The notes: generated by a model not told the origin, from the sequence alone. Counted from the stretch's first letter, positions 38,934 to 50,662 are shown. The stretch: 64,000 nt of DNA from Paragonimus skrjabini miyazakii (GCA_014338405.1 JTDE01000286.1:72976-136975); one strand, 5' to 3'. A program made the numbers and translations.

Positions 38934-39162
38934 CTTTGACCGTCAGAATTATCGCCTTATGATGCAATTTGTTGCCCAGTTGAAACAGGCACCGGTACTC
39001 CCCTGCGTCCCGTTCTCTCACTGGATTAATTAACAGCGGAAAATCTACGGAGTTCATTATGGATTGAGGTAGCACGTGTATCCGATTGTCCCGCGTAACG
39101 CGTAAGGCCCCACGAGTCAATATGCGACGGGGCATTTTGAGCCAAGACACATTGGTGAACTC
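38934..39162 (-). CDS. Exon Ig1b: second half of Ig domain 1
   Basis: This 229-nt exon enters in phase 0 after a CTATATAG acceptor and leaves in phase 1 at a weak GTTGGT donor. It carries VSWLK (core Trp), a DNRIHV strand and RERDAGEYRC, the D-x-G-x-Y-x-C hallmark, then LTVK. Joined to Ig2a the boundary reads LTVK-VPP, the linker typical of lachesin/DIP proteins. N-V-S just before the Trp is a possible glycosylation site. The order Trp, RI-V strand, D-x-G-x-Y-x-C closely follows insect DIP and lachesin Ig1. This is one of the two most diagnostic exons of the gene. Confidence 0.85.
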
Positions 39163-40439
39163 CTATATAGACATACAAATCGAGGGTGGGAATCACAAGT
39201 AACATTCAAAAAATGATAATTGTTTGGGATGGGTTATTTGTTAGTTCTATTAAATAGATTTTGAAATTTTTAACACCCGGTTCAAATCATTACGTAGTCA
39301 TATAGAAAAAAATTGACGAACTTTTCTTTTCGATAAGCCAAACAGTCAGTGACGTGAAAGTAACCTTGTGGAACCTATCTGCTAGTGTGACAGGTTAAAC
39401 AGTCTGCCCATTTAAGTTTATCGCGAGTTTGGTAATTGCTAAACATTTAGGAATATAGGCGTCAAATGATCTCAAGGCCCTGAATCCATCCCAGGTGTGC
39501 ACACACAGTTTCAGCATTTGATTATTTCTATAGATAAGAGGACTTGAGTTGATTTTACTAGTGACAGTGATATATGAAGTTACGGATTAGTAAATAAGTA
39601 CTACTGTTTCGGAATTTTCATAGGGACCTTGTCATCAATATTAAAAAGCGAGGCGATTAACATTCTCAAGAAAAAAAAGTCGGGTCAGCGCTTAGAAAGT
39701 CTAGAAAAGGTGTTTGACACTTCCAGAGTGCAATACACATATACAAAAAAGATCACGTATATCACGGACCAAGTCATCCTAGTCAATATGGACATTAGGT
39801 GTAACTGTACATTGTATGCGTTAAAATACTGCGTGACAGGCCTTCCACTCCATATTATTCAAAACATTTGGGTGCTTCCGCAGGGGAATATTCACCAATT
39901 GGTGGATGTTAACTGCTACTTAAAATTAAGAACAATCTAGGTGGCTGTTCATGGAAGAACACTCTACAGTCAGAGAAATTGACCCTGTCGGCTATGAGAG
40001 TTGCCCAAAATAGCCCGTCTAACATTTCCGTCTAAAACAGCATTTCACTCTCAGAATTGCTGCAACCTTTGGCTACTAAAAACATGTTGATGTCTTACTG
40101 GTTGTCGTAACGTGAAACTGTGATTGCTACGTCAGAAAACAAGTTAGAGCCTTTTTCGTTATTTCACCCTTGTTTACCGTGTGTTTTAGGTGGAACAGTA
40201 CAGTGAGGTTTGTGAGTGGTTTGAATGATATAGTAACAAGTTAAAAAGCTCTATGGTTTTCTCTCGTTTTCGTTCTCATTTTAGCCTATTATATGGTTGA
40301 ACTGATTGTCGATAAAAACTGTCTCGAAGCACATTCTCAGTTTCCCATCAGAAATAAGGGAATGTTGTCAGTTGAGGAAACGGAATCATTATCATCTTCG
40401 AAAAACCTTGAGGGAATAAGATTCAGACCTGTAGGTTTC

Positions 40440-40990
40440 TGACGGATGGTTGCAGGGAATACCATGACTAACGACAAAATCCTCACCGTCCATAAATTAG
40501 TAAACTGGTCAAGACCAACAGGAGAAAACAGAAACCCTACGGGACCATTAACGAAACGACCTATTCTACCGTGCATCAAAACCGTATCAGAAATGGTAGA
40601 AAGGCTTCTTAGGATAAACGGTATCATCCTAGCGCATAAACCAACGGCAGCAATATGAACATTACTCTCAGTATCAAAGAGAAACTCACACCCACCGATA
40701 AATGAATCGTTTCGTGCAAAATCAGCTTCAATGACAACAGAAAACATCATGTTGGTCAGACCAAATCAAGGTTGTCTGCATAAATACACGAACACTAACT
40801 GACCATTAGAAGGCACAATCAAGTCTTGTTGATCTACCTCCACAAAGGTCAAACTAGATATGTTATCAGCTCGAGTCCCGCGGAAATTCTTATTTAGATA
40901 AACACCAAACATGCTAGAGAAAATTTTAAAGCCTATTATCCCTCAACTGATTTCTTAAACATGAATAATGAATTTTATAAAACCTGAGTC
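40440..40990 (+). pseudogene. Degenerate Penelope-like element, 3' part with GIY-YIG relic
   Basis: The plus-strand segment GPLTKRPILPCIKTVSEMVE followed by RLLRINGIILAHKPTAAI matches the region before the endonuclease of many PLEs (a P-Y-x-KG-x-SE motif and a later KP-T). In a shifted frame near 40750, HVGQTKSRL then IHEH and RRHNQ follow, a GIY-YIG signature (Y-x-G-x-T, then R-x-x-EH). A further segment near 40910 reads FKAYYPSTDFLN, like the C-terminal tail. Stops and frameshifts separate these pieces. It differs in sequence from the intact-looking PLE at 46 kb, so it is probably a second, older lineage. Confidence 0.6.
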
Positions 40991-41102
40991 ATTGGTTGCC
41001 AAAGGTACGAAGAGCCGTAAATGCCATCATAGAGAGAAACTGGTGCAATGAAACGGGGTAAGTTGAATAGTTTGGATTGATGACTGAATTTTTATAACAT
41101 AT

Positions 41103-41340
41103 AATCAACCAGCTGGAGTTTCTGTTTCGAAGAATTGATCAACCCAGTCAGAAGGAAAGATCAACCAGTTAGATTTCAGGTCTACATTTGCAGGAATTGA
41201 CCAATCCGAATCCAAGTACAAATTTCAAAACTGCAAGATTCTAGTTCTTAATTTCAAAAGTGGCATGTAACACCTAATAAGAATCCCGATCCAGAGATCA
41301 AACACGACGGAAGTAACCAGTCGAGATTCAGGTCAAAACG
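41103..41340 (+). repeat. Short degenerate direct repeats
   Basis: ATCAACCAGCTGGAGTTTC, ATCAACCAGTTAGATTTCAG and TAACCAGTCGAGATTCAGG recur at about 41104, 41160 and 41312. The first two are followed by similar GAATTGATCAACC and GAATTGACCAATCC strings. Spacing is irregular. Confidence 0.35.
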
Positions 41341-42186
41341 TTCAACTCACTTCCGTATATAAGAACAGGCATTCATCAAACCTCATCCACCTCCATGCGT
41401 AACCTTTTGCGGTGAATCCCGTACGCACCTTTGACGTCACCTGGTTTAGTAATGAAACGTCTGCAACCTAAATGCTCAGCTCGGTAAGTAACCGAATACC
41501 TAAACCTGGCTAGGTCAGTTGTACGTCTTCTTAAAGTGCTCAGCCCATCTGCAGGGTCACCGCGATTAACAGTAAATATGTAAGCCACCTTCTTATATGT
41601 TCTCTCACCAAAACCTTTCGACGATCACTGAAACTGCCCAGAGGGACAAACAGCACTTGGTTATCCCTCGTTAAAAATCCTTTTTTTCCTATCTGGCTTA
41701 CCGTGCGCAGAATACTTTTAAGCTTGGTTTCCAGAACGTAGAGTGCTGTGTCGCAGTTGGGGTCAGGGGATTGGTTGATGGTTGGTCAGAAGCTCGATTG
41801 ATTCGGTACAGACCCACCTGTACAGTGTCTGCAGCGCACTGTTAGAAATTATCCTCCAACACGGAGTGCTATGAGCTAGGCTATTTTCCTGTCACTGCTT
41901 TCTGGTAGATGTTGCGTACATTAATGTCGCTTAATTTTGAACTTACCAGTTCTTGTTTGTAAGCAGAATATCGCTGACCAAACGATAAATCAAATCGTGT
42001 ACGGTCAGTGGCACTACTTGCATCGAAGCAATCATACCAAAATAGACAGCGGCCTTTAACAGAAGAGTTTCACCGTTAGCCATCAAAGGGATGGTTAATT
42101 TTCGTTCCTATCTGAGACGCTAGCTGCGATCAGTTTGCAAGGAATTGCCGCCGTTTGTATTGAAATACGGCCCACGATGTGGTTAA

Positions 42187-42440
42187 TCAATTAGATAAGC
42201 ACGTCCGTGACAACCATTTTGCTCGGACACTGAATACATCACCTGTCAGCTTCCGTTCCGAACTAAGACTACCAAGGTTTTTAATCATATCGCCGGTAAA
42301 CATAATGATGTCTAATTTTCCAATCTGACCCAGAAGATCTACCAGAGCACCGTGGAAAGCGAAATTGAGAACCTCCGGAATTTTGCTTTTTGGAGCATAT
42401 GCAGGTATAAAAAATAGGTGCTCTTTCCGCACGGAAATCA
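42187..42440 (-). pseudogene. LINE endonuclease relic
   Basis: The minus strand reads IPAYAPKSKIPE, then FHGALVDLLGQIGKLDIIMF and TGDMIKNLGSLSSERKLTGD. This follows the order of the apurinic-type endonuclease of non-LTR retrotransposons: a YAPT motif, a helix, a hydrophobic strand, then GD(M/F)N and G-x-L-SE-x-x-x-GG. The essential GDMN asparagine is replaced by Ile-Lys and the frame closes soon after. The upstream and downstream parts are not recognisable, so this is a fragment of a dead copy. Confidence 0.55.
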
Positions 42441-45275
42441 AAAGTGTTATGCTGCACAACGTGTCTGTCAACAAAGGTAAGCTGCATAGTGGAGAGTAGG
42501 TATATAGTGACAGAACAAAATACAGGCGCTGTGGGTCGAGTGGTCTTGTTTGTGTTCGATTCGACCCATTCGACCAAACCCACAGATTCAACCAGCCCGA
42601 TCTATAGAGTCTGTGGTGTTAAACCAAAGAGGGTTAAAGGTCACGTGTTAGAAATTACAGGGACCACTTCCATTTCCGGCTTATCTACGCGAAAATACTT
42701 CGACAAAACACCGAATCTCCCACGGCCCTGTGCTTATGTCCGCACTGAACTGATTACGTAATTGAGATGTATATTTGTGCAGACTTTAACTTTGTGTACT
42801 CAACCGTTAGGTGTTACGTAACCAGACCTCAAAATGTCGTGTTGCTATGGTCATTGGTGTATATATCATCGATTGATTGTTATGCCATATTTCACATGTG
42901 ATTTATTTATACAAATGTGATGTTTAGCCTGTTGGTGAATAACCGAAAATGAGCTTGTTTATTACACATATTTCCCTTTCCTTAACCGGCTGTATTCATG
43001 CAACTTAAATTTGCAAACACCAATACATTTGAAACATACAGATTGCTACGTTCAGTTTTTTACATAAGTAACCGGAAAATGATATGGTTGGCGGCATCCG
43101 GAACGGATTAGCCTGTCACAGTGACCGAAGCCAAAGGACGCCTGCGCTTTAAACCATCACCGCAAGTGGCTTGCGCTGCACCATTTGCAGTTCCACTCAC
43201 ACACCACGTATCCGGTGTAAACTCAAAGCAATAAGACCAGTAGGTGTGCGAGTAAGAACCGGATAATGATATATATATACATATAAATGTGTACGCACAT
43301 AGGTTGGACCCCTTTCCTGACTGTTTTTGTCCCTGCAACCAGGGGCAATCTGTGGTCCTGTGTTTCGTAACCGATCCTAAATGATTTGTGGTTAGCTTCT
43401 GTGGGCAATCAGCTGCTCAGTTTGTCCCATCAAAACAAAGAAGTTTACTTTTTGGTTTACTCTCACTAGTTGTTAATCTAAAAGTCCACACAAATTGGCG
43501 ATCACAACAACAAACGGATAAGACCAACCAGATAGCTACAGTAAATCACTTGCTTATTAGCGATGCAATCATTACCGTGTCAAGAAGACTGATTGCTTCA
43601 TCGCCTTCTGTGCACCCAAAACTGGTCATTGCTGTCTGATTAACATTGCCTCACTAATCAGTAGCAGTTTCGGGCTACCTTTACACAAGGCAGTTAACGA
43701 GGTGATCTGGTCAACTAAGTAGTCACTTGTCAAGATATGCTCGGCGATTGATGAGGCCGTGTATTTTAGTTTGCCGCAGCCAATATCGCGCTTGATAAGC
43801 ACCGAGGAGCGCGCTCCATTACACTTTGATCCAAACACTGACCGATGTTGTCAATGCAAATTCCATTGGATCTGTTACTGAAATGTTAGATTACGTTAGA
43901 GACAGACTGTTCAGTTGAGTGCAAATCACGGCTATGGACAGCTAACCATTTTGTGTCTCATCTATTATCTTTACCATGGAATTGGTTATACCATTAGTGT
44001 ACGAAAAAATAGTCAAAACTACTTGGCTGTTCCTTCCACTTGTTGTTACTATACGCATTTTGTAAAATCTTTGTTAGTTTCAAGTTATCGATCGATGACA
44101 TTAAATCGAAATGTTACTACGTCGCGAGATATATCGCCTCTTTGAGTCGGCAAAGTGAATTTCGGTGAAATTAATTTGATTTCGCCACACTTTTACATAC
44201 AGGTTTGTGTCGTTTCAGATAAAACGTTAATGTGTGTGATACATCCATTACTATTTAGTTGCCTCAATCCGGATGGACACTACTGTCGACGTCGTTTGTA
44301 AGACAAAATCTATCTTTTCACCAATGGTACGGGAAACGAACGCACATGTGTAGAGATATAGGTGATTATCAACTGTCTGACAGGCACTGAGCTTGAGCTG
44401 CTCCTGCCAGTACGACTGAAGTTCAAAGGAAAGTCTTGTAAAATTCAAGTTTACCTTGAAAGGAGTGTGATCGACAAGTCAACGGTAGACTCATGCAACC
44501 CACGTACATGCAAACACCGCAAGTGCGTCAGCTGCAATAAAGACGGCAAGATATCATACGATTGACGTCATAGTAATTTCGCCTCATCGTCAACTTACCG
44601 AAAGGTTGATCAGCCTAGTCAATTCACCCAGAGACGTACATGGAGTTCATCCAGTGCTGTGGTAGTGATATTATTTATGTAAAGTTAGCGGACACAAAAA
44701 GCACCAAACCATTAAGAGGCACCATTCTTTCATTTAATAAGGCACCATTATGGAAGATTAACGGTAATATGCTTAACTAAATCAAGACGAGATTATTACT
44801 TTCAGAATTTCACTCCGCACGTTGGAACCGGTGCTGACATTTTGCACTTCGAACGTGTAGTCTCAGCCTATAAAAAGTGACAGGTAGAATTATTTTTACG
44901 ACAAGCAGTAGACTGAGCCTTGTTCAAGTTTATATTTTCATGTCGTATCTAGAATAAGAATCATACTTTCGGACTGATAGTACGGCACTATGATCAGATA
45001 TGTTGGCGGACATCATTACGTAGGAAGATAGCCAAGCAAAGAAGTGGTGAATTTAGTGCAAATCAGAAGGTCATACCTTGGCACAATAATTCAAATTTGA
45101 AATCAAGCCAACCGACTCTGTTTCGACACAAAGTTGACTCACTATTGTACTTCAGCCGGGGAAATTTGGATCGATTACTATTTGCAGTGCATCAATGTCA
45201 GTTGGGCTTGCCTTGAGGTGTTTATGGAACATTGTATCGGAGAAACGGGCACGGTACTCTGGGAGTCTCAAACAC

Positions 45276-45375
45276 NNNNNNNNNNNNNNNNNNNNNNNNN
45301 NNNNNNNNNNNNNNNNNNNNNNNNNNNNNNNNNNNNNNNNNNNNNNNNNNNNNNNNNNNNNNNNNNNNNNNNNNN
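45276..45375. other. Assembly gap (100 N)
   Basis: Exactly 100 undetermined bases, the usual placeholder for a gap of unknown length. True sequence and distance across it are unknown, so the intron length is approximate. Confidence 0.99.
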
Positions 45376-46246
45376 AGATTAATTTTGCATAATTCCTCTA
45401 AAACTCGTGTCTAAATGCTAAATTTCCTTCGGACTCATACTTATTGACAAGATTACCAATTAGCTATTTCATCACGTGCAGCTGCACGCATATATATGAG
45501 CCAGTGTGTATGCCTAAAACATTGTCTAATGCTGCCTTAGTAAAGACACGCTGTTTATCCCAACCAGCTGAAACTGCGTGGACCGATTCAGCCAACTTCA
45601 GTTGCATGTTTCCCCTCATCTAGTGACTAAGTTACAAATCGAAACAGTTTCGAAGCAGTTGTTATCATTTTTTAATTTAAGAAACAGTAGCATGCTAACT
45701 ACATCAGAGCAGAATGAGTACTATACTAACACTTAAGATCAGGTGGATGGCTGAAGCCAGTTTTCAAAATGCTGTATTCTACTCGTAAGCAATATGGATT
45801 AACCGTTAGAATGTCTTCACTAAACTCTGTTCAAAGCAGTTTTGTGAGCCTCTACAAAATTGTTCTGCACATGTGCTACCCTGATTACTGATTAGGTGGT
45901 TATCAGATTGACTTCATTCTATACACCTTACTAACTATAGTATGTACTTGTGAAGATCTTGGACATATCGCATAAAACTATGTCAGTAACTTCACCTGTC
46001 AAGTTTATCTCAGATTGAATTGTCTTGGCTATAAAATACAACAATCTTCTCCTGTAAGCTATTTATATTCGCTCGAAAATACCCAATGAAGTCATGAGAA
46101 GGACAAGGTAGCGAACAAGACTTGCTTTCTGTGTTTGATCATCAGGCTAATTACAACACAATAAATATGAAAAAACAGTGACTGGGGTGAGTGAGCGAAA
46201 CGGTCAACAGAGGTTATGGATATGGTGTGTGTTATCAGTTACGCAA

Positions 46247-48195
46247 TCACTGTTCCAATTCGTGAGCTTGACTGATTGTGGGCCAGGGCAGATTAAGTGT
46301 CCGCACGAACTTCCTCTGAGCACAGAGGTCAGGGTTGCGTAATCGGATACTAATGGCCTCGGCAACTGTCAACATTCGGAATCTCACCATCTTTGATCGA
46401 TTCCTTGGCACTCGGTAAACAATTTGAAAAGCGTCTTTCTTACTAACAGAATGATTAGAGTCACTCAAATGAGCAACAATCGCACATGTAATCGTTTTAA
46501 CCACACCACTATTCAACCACGCAGGATGATGTTCACGCACTCTGTCAGACAATCGCCTTGTAGTACGACCAATGTATGATGCTCGACACGAGCAAACAAA
46601 TGAGTACACACAACAGCTGGTTGTAGAACATGGAAGTTTGTCTTTGAGTTGTGACATGATAATGGGTGTTGAACGGAAACTCACGCACAATTGAGCGGCA
46701 ACGTAGGTTGTTTCGACTGACTTTTTGAGCTTCCTCGAGATGACTTCGGTCATGGGATCACCCTTGAAAGGAAGACTGATAAACGCAAGTTTCTTATTCG
46801 CAGAAGGTGATTTAAATTTCAACTCTACTGTCTGCATTGCCTTTTGAATGAAACGCATAGGGTAGCCATTTTGCAAGAACACTTCTTGTAGAAATTCTAG
46901 CTCACCTTGTAAAGTGTCAGGAGTGCAGATCTTTAACGCCCTACCCGTCAGACATCGTAAGAGGTTTCGCCTTTGATTTAGCGGAACGAAACTGTAAAAA
47001 TGAATGTATTGACCACTCCAAGTTTGTTTTCTGTACACATGTCGTTGGATTGAACCGTCTTCTCGTCTTACTATGCCAACATCCAAGAAATTTATTTGAC
47101 CATTCTTGTCTGACTCCTGGGTGAATTTAATACTGCTGTGGGCTGAGTTAAAAACTGCCATAACTCTGTTCATGTTGGAATTATCGTTCACGACGCAAAA
47201 GATATCATCACCATAGCGTTCATAAAAGGCGAATTGTTGAATCACCGCGCTCAATTGGTCAGTCTCGAGTTTGCTCATGAAAACGTCAGCTAACAGGGGA
47301 CCTAAAGGGGAGCCCATTGCCACCCCATCTCTCTGTCGGTAGATTGCATTGTTGAACAGAAACTGAACGTTACTCGTACAAAGCACCAGCTGTTCTCTCA
47401 GTTCATCTTTTGGGATGCCCACCTGTTTGTTATTGCACTCGATGTAACCGCACGAATAATCAATTGTCTGTTGTAGAGGTACGTTCGCAAATAATGAGGC
47501 ATCATCGAATGAGAACATTCTTTGATTGTTTACCTTCAGGTCTTGGACTGCGTCAGTGAAGTGAAACGTGTCTCGGAGACTGTGTTTTGCTAGCTCCAAC
47601 CTGATAGGTTCAAGCAGACCGGCAGGCCATTTGGCTAGATCATGATAGGGAGAGTTGCACATATCTAAAATAGGTCTCAAAGGCAAGGTTGCTTTGTGCA
47701 CTTTGGGCAGACCATATAACCTAGGGATTATTGTTCCGGAGGGGCGGACGCACTCGAAAGTAGCCGAATCAATTACCCCCTTTTGTTTCGTTCCACGCAA
47801 CGTTTTAGATATCGCTCTTTCTATGGCTGGTGTTTTGTCTTTCTCCGTATTCATCTTCATGAATTTTGAGCTATCAGCTAGTATATCATTCATTTTGATA
47901 TCGTAATCAATCCTGTTCATTAAGACAACCCCGTTCCTTTATCCGGTCTGGAAAGCATTATATGCTCGTTCTTTTGTAAACACTTCAATGCTTCTAAGTG
48001 CTGCTTCGTCAGGAGCTGTTTTACTTGCGGTGTGTAGTTAAGGTACTGGTAGCAAGAGTTCACCAACGTAGATTTAAGTCTTTCTTCCTTTAAGGATGAT
48101 GATGGAGTTAGGGCGGCTAACTGATCGTACAAATTTTCAAATTGAACTTCTAAATCAGGCTGGCTATTCTTACGGCGTGGACAACAAAATTTAGG
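46247..48195 (-). pseudogene. Penelope-like reverse transcriptase with GIY-YIG endonuclease, 5'-truncated and frameshifted
   Basis: The main frame, 46247-47920, encodes 557 residues. Visible motifs are PRLYGLPKVHK (66-76), motif A FSFDDASLFANVPL (136-149), motif B AMGSPLGPLLADVF (201-214), motif C YGDD (236-239) and INFLDVG (276-282). A C-terminal GIY-YIG endonuclease follows (CVYSF at 437, YIGRT at 449, REH at 462). RT plus GIY-YIG in this order defines Penelope-like elements. The upstream N-terminal part (KFCCPRR to RPDKGTG) is in another frame, broken near 47925 by an apparent single-base loss in a G run. The 5' end is cut at 48195. Catalytic residues look intact but the copy as read cannot make a full protein. 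Confidence 0.88.
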
Positions 48196-48838
48196 TCATT
48201 CAAAAGGCAATGCAGACAGTAGAGTTGAAATTTAAATCACCTTCTGCGAATAAGAAACTTGCGTTTATCAGTCTTCCTTTCAAGGGTGATCCCATGACCG
48301 AAGTCATCTCGAGGAAGCTCAAAAAGTCAGTCGAAACAACCTACGTTGCCGCTCAATTGTGCGTGAGTTTCCGTTCAACACCCATTATCATGTCACAACT
48401 CAAAGACAAACTTCCATGTTCTACAACCAGCTGTTGTGTGTACTCATTTGTTTGCTCGTGTCGAGCATCATACATTGGTCGTACTACAAGGCGATTGTCT
48501 GACAGAGTGCGTGAACATCATCCTGCGTGGTTGAATAGTGGTGTGGTTAAAACGATTACATGTGCGATTGTTGCTCATTTGAGTGACTCTAATCATTCTG
48601 TTAGTAAGAAAGACGCTTTTCAAATTGTTTACCGAGTGCCAAGGAATCGATCAAAGATGGTGAGATTCCGAATGTTGACAGTTGCCGAGGCCATTAGTAT
48701 CCGATTACGCAACCCTGACCTCTGTGCTCAGAGGAAGTTCGTGCGGACACTTAATCTGCCCTGGCCCACAATCAGTCAAGCTCACGAATTGGAACAGTGA
48801 TTGCGTAACTGATAACACACACCATATCCATAACCTCT
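48196..48838 (+). mobile_element. Inverted copy of the PLE 3' end (GIY-YIG part)
   Basis: The open frame 48210-48800 encodes 196 residues identical to residues 362-557 of the minus-strand element, including the complete GIY-YIG motif region (YIGRT, REHH) and the stop codon. It lacks any reverse-transcriptase part. The copy begins abruptly with TCATTCAAAAGGC next to the truncated 5' end of the main element. It extends past the stop to the shared CCATAACCTCT. Transcription is not indicated; it is most likely a non-coding by-product. Confidence 0.88.
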
Positions 48839-49355
48839 ATTTATATTCAATAACCATTTTCTTTCTGTTGTCAGGATCAAGGTTTCATAAGATGCCTAAA
48901 CTAATACTGACAGCGATTTTTGAATAAAATCCCATAAATCAATATGGTGAACCACAACTCTATCCACGGATACTTTGGTTGGCAATTCGAATGACCTGGA
49001 ATAAAACAACTTGAAACCAGCAAGAAATTTCCATATGAAGACTGTACTGTTTTCGGCAAAGCTATGTACAGTTTCAAAGCGTTGAAACAGTAACAAACGC
49101 TATGCATACATGCAGTCTTGTTCAACTAGAGATTAGGTACGTGTTACACACGCAATCCGTTAAAACCTACTAACAAACCGAGCTCATATATTCACACTTC
49201 AGTCAACCCGTGAAGGTCAAAACCAAGAGAAAAATCACATCGTTTTTCTCTAGGAGTAAGATAGAAACTATCATAGCTACCAGTTTATGGTGATTATTTT
49301 TACGAAATCCTGTGGTATATTTTCAGCGAAGTAGGTAATAATCAGTGATTTTGGG

Positions 49356-49512
49356 GTTATTGACGTGGTTCTTAACATGGTCGCCTCATGGGAACGTAGA
49401 GCAGGTGACACGGATTCGAACTGCTAAAAAGTGAACCTTAAATCAAATGATACTTTTCAAAACGGGCCGACTGAGAATTTCTGTCTGACAGTAAACGTGG
49501 CGACTGTTCTCA
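49356..49512 (+). mobile_element. Degenerate SINE copy
   Basis: GACGTGGTTCTTAACATGGT and CGCCTCATGGGAACG match the A-box half. ACGGATTCGAACTGC is a B box, and CTTTTCAAAACGGGCCGACT with GAGAATTTCTGTCTG matches the tail. A 68-codon ORF here is a by-product of the SINE. Confidence 0.55.
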
Positions 49513-49754
49513 GTGGCATTCAGTTAATGCTAGCCAAATCTCCGGCTATTCAACAGCACTCGTTAGAGTGCATAGGAAAGTTGCAGAATCCTGATGTTAA
49601 CTTAAATGCGAGGCCTAATGGTTCAGTTTTAGATTGAAATTGAAAGAACAATTAATGTAACTTCTCTCGAGGTGGCAGGGTAACGTGAAAATTACCCATA
49701 AGCAAATGCAACTGACAACTTAGCTATCGTAATTTTGTCATGCCTACTGTAAAG

Positions 49755-49919
49755 CGAATGTCACGGTGGTCAGCACAGTTGTCTCATGATCCCAAGCGCT
49801 AGAGTTCAAATTCCAACATAATAAAGACATGCTGTATGGGAAACCTCTATCAAGGTCAAAGCTTGTGCCTAGAAGCTCTCTTCAAAATGAACCTGATGAA
49901 ATTGCGACCGCGAATGAGT
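49755..49919 (+). mobile_element. Degenerate SINE copy
   Basis: GTCACGGTGGTCAGCACAGT and TGTCTCATGATCCCAAGC align with the A-box half. TAGAGTTCAAATTCCAAC is a B box. A tail with AGAAGCTCTCTTCAAAATGA and ATTGCGACCGCGAATGAG follows. It lies ~240 bp after another copy in the same orientation. Confidence 0.55.
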
Positions 49920-50412
49920 TAAGCATGCGTGAGTGGCGGTAAGTTTGGGTGAAACGTGGAGAGTAATAATGAAGAATAGTTTCATTTCATACTACGTCTT
50001 ATATTTTCAAGTTGTGTAGCAATCCCAGTTGACTGATTCTATACGGCAGAGGATGTAAATAGTGGACGATGCATTTTTTTCTTGATAACGCCTGGCATTG
50101 ACATTGAGCTGAGAAAATTCCATTAGTAGCTTCTGATTACTTTGAGAATGTACGCATGATGGGTAAGAAATATCACAACTTGTGTAAAGTAGGAAACATA
50201 TAAAAGGATTCGCTTTTTCTGTTTTCAACAACCTTGTCTTCTTTGTGGGTCCTCAGTCTAGGGCGTTTTTTTGCTGGAAGAAACGTTAAGCCTAACCGAC
50301 TCACATTTAGTGTCTCCAAATATATCCAACCTACGTTTGCCGGTTTGATAATTCACTTTTTTCATACATCACTATTTCACATCTTAATTGCTAATCAAAC
50401 GCATCCAGACCT

Positions 50413-50429
50413 ACACACACACACACACA
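50413..50429. repeat. (AC)n microsatellite
   Basis: Eight AC units in a row, followed by an imperfect CACACATT stretch. Confidence 0.95.
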
Positions 50430-50617
50430 AGCACACATTAACTCTCTATACTTATTCGCACCTGGGGATCTTCATGCGGTGACCTCTGGTGAGCCGTGGA
50501 CCCTTACATCTTACTGGTAGCTTGCCTACACACCGCAGGAGAAACACACAAACATGTTCCAGTTGATGACTGCCTAATTTGAAGCCTGTACATTGTAAAT
50601 TTTCTGATTTAAGTCAC

Positions 50618-50662
50618 TTGATAAAGGCTCTTCGAGAGGTTCGAAACGTTGCGAAACCTGTA
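50618..50662 (+). other. Hammerhead-like / PLE terminal motif (weak)
   Basis: TTGATAAAGGCTCTTCGAGA is followed at once by GGTTCGAAACG. This resembles the CTGATGA, hairpin, GAAAC layout of hammerhead ribozymes known from PLE terminal repeats. Two core bases differ from consensus (TTGATAA), and only about four consecutive base pairs of helix II hold. Probably a decayed terminal repeat, if real. Confidence 0.25.

Larger units (their letters stand above)
46209..48838. mobile_element. Penelope-like element with inverted 3' duplication
   Basis: A minus-strand PLE body (46209-48195) is joined head-to-head at 48195/48196 to a plus-strand copy of its own last ~640 bp (48196-48838). Arms 46209-46851 and 48196-48838 look identical base for base in every stretch I compared, and both encode the same 196-residue C-terminal segment. 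The central unique part is about 1.34 kb. Sequence identity ends at the same point outward in both arms (AGAGGTTATGG / CCATAACCTCT), after which the flanks differ. Terminal repeats in direct or inverted orientation are a known PLE feature. Confidence 0.85.

Noticed and set aside
44362..44565. Cys-rich plus-strand ORF ending CKHRKCVSCNKDGKIS
   Set aside because: It vaguely recalls the zinc-knuckle-like stretch before some PLE endonucleases, but no PLE motif follows.
46124..46146. CTGATGA...GAAA on the minus strand downstream of the PLE, possible hammerhead core
   Set aside because: The bases between the two core boxes do not form a helix II.
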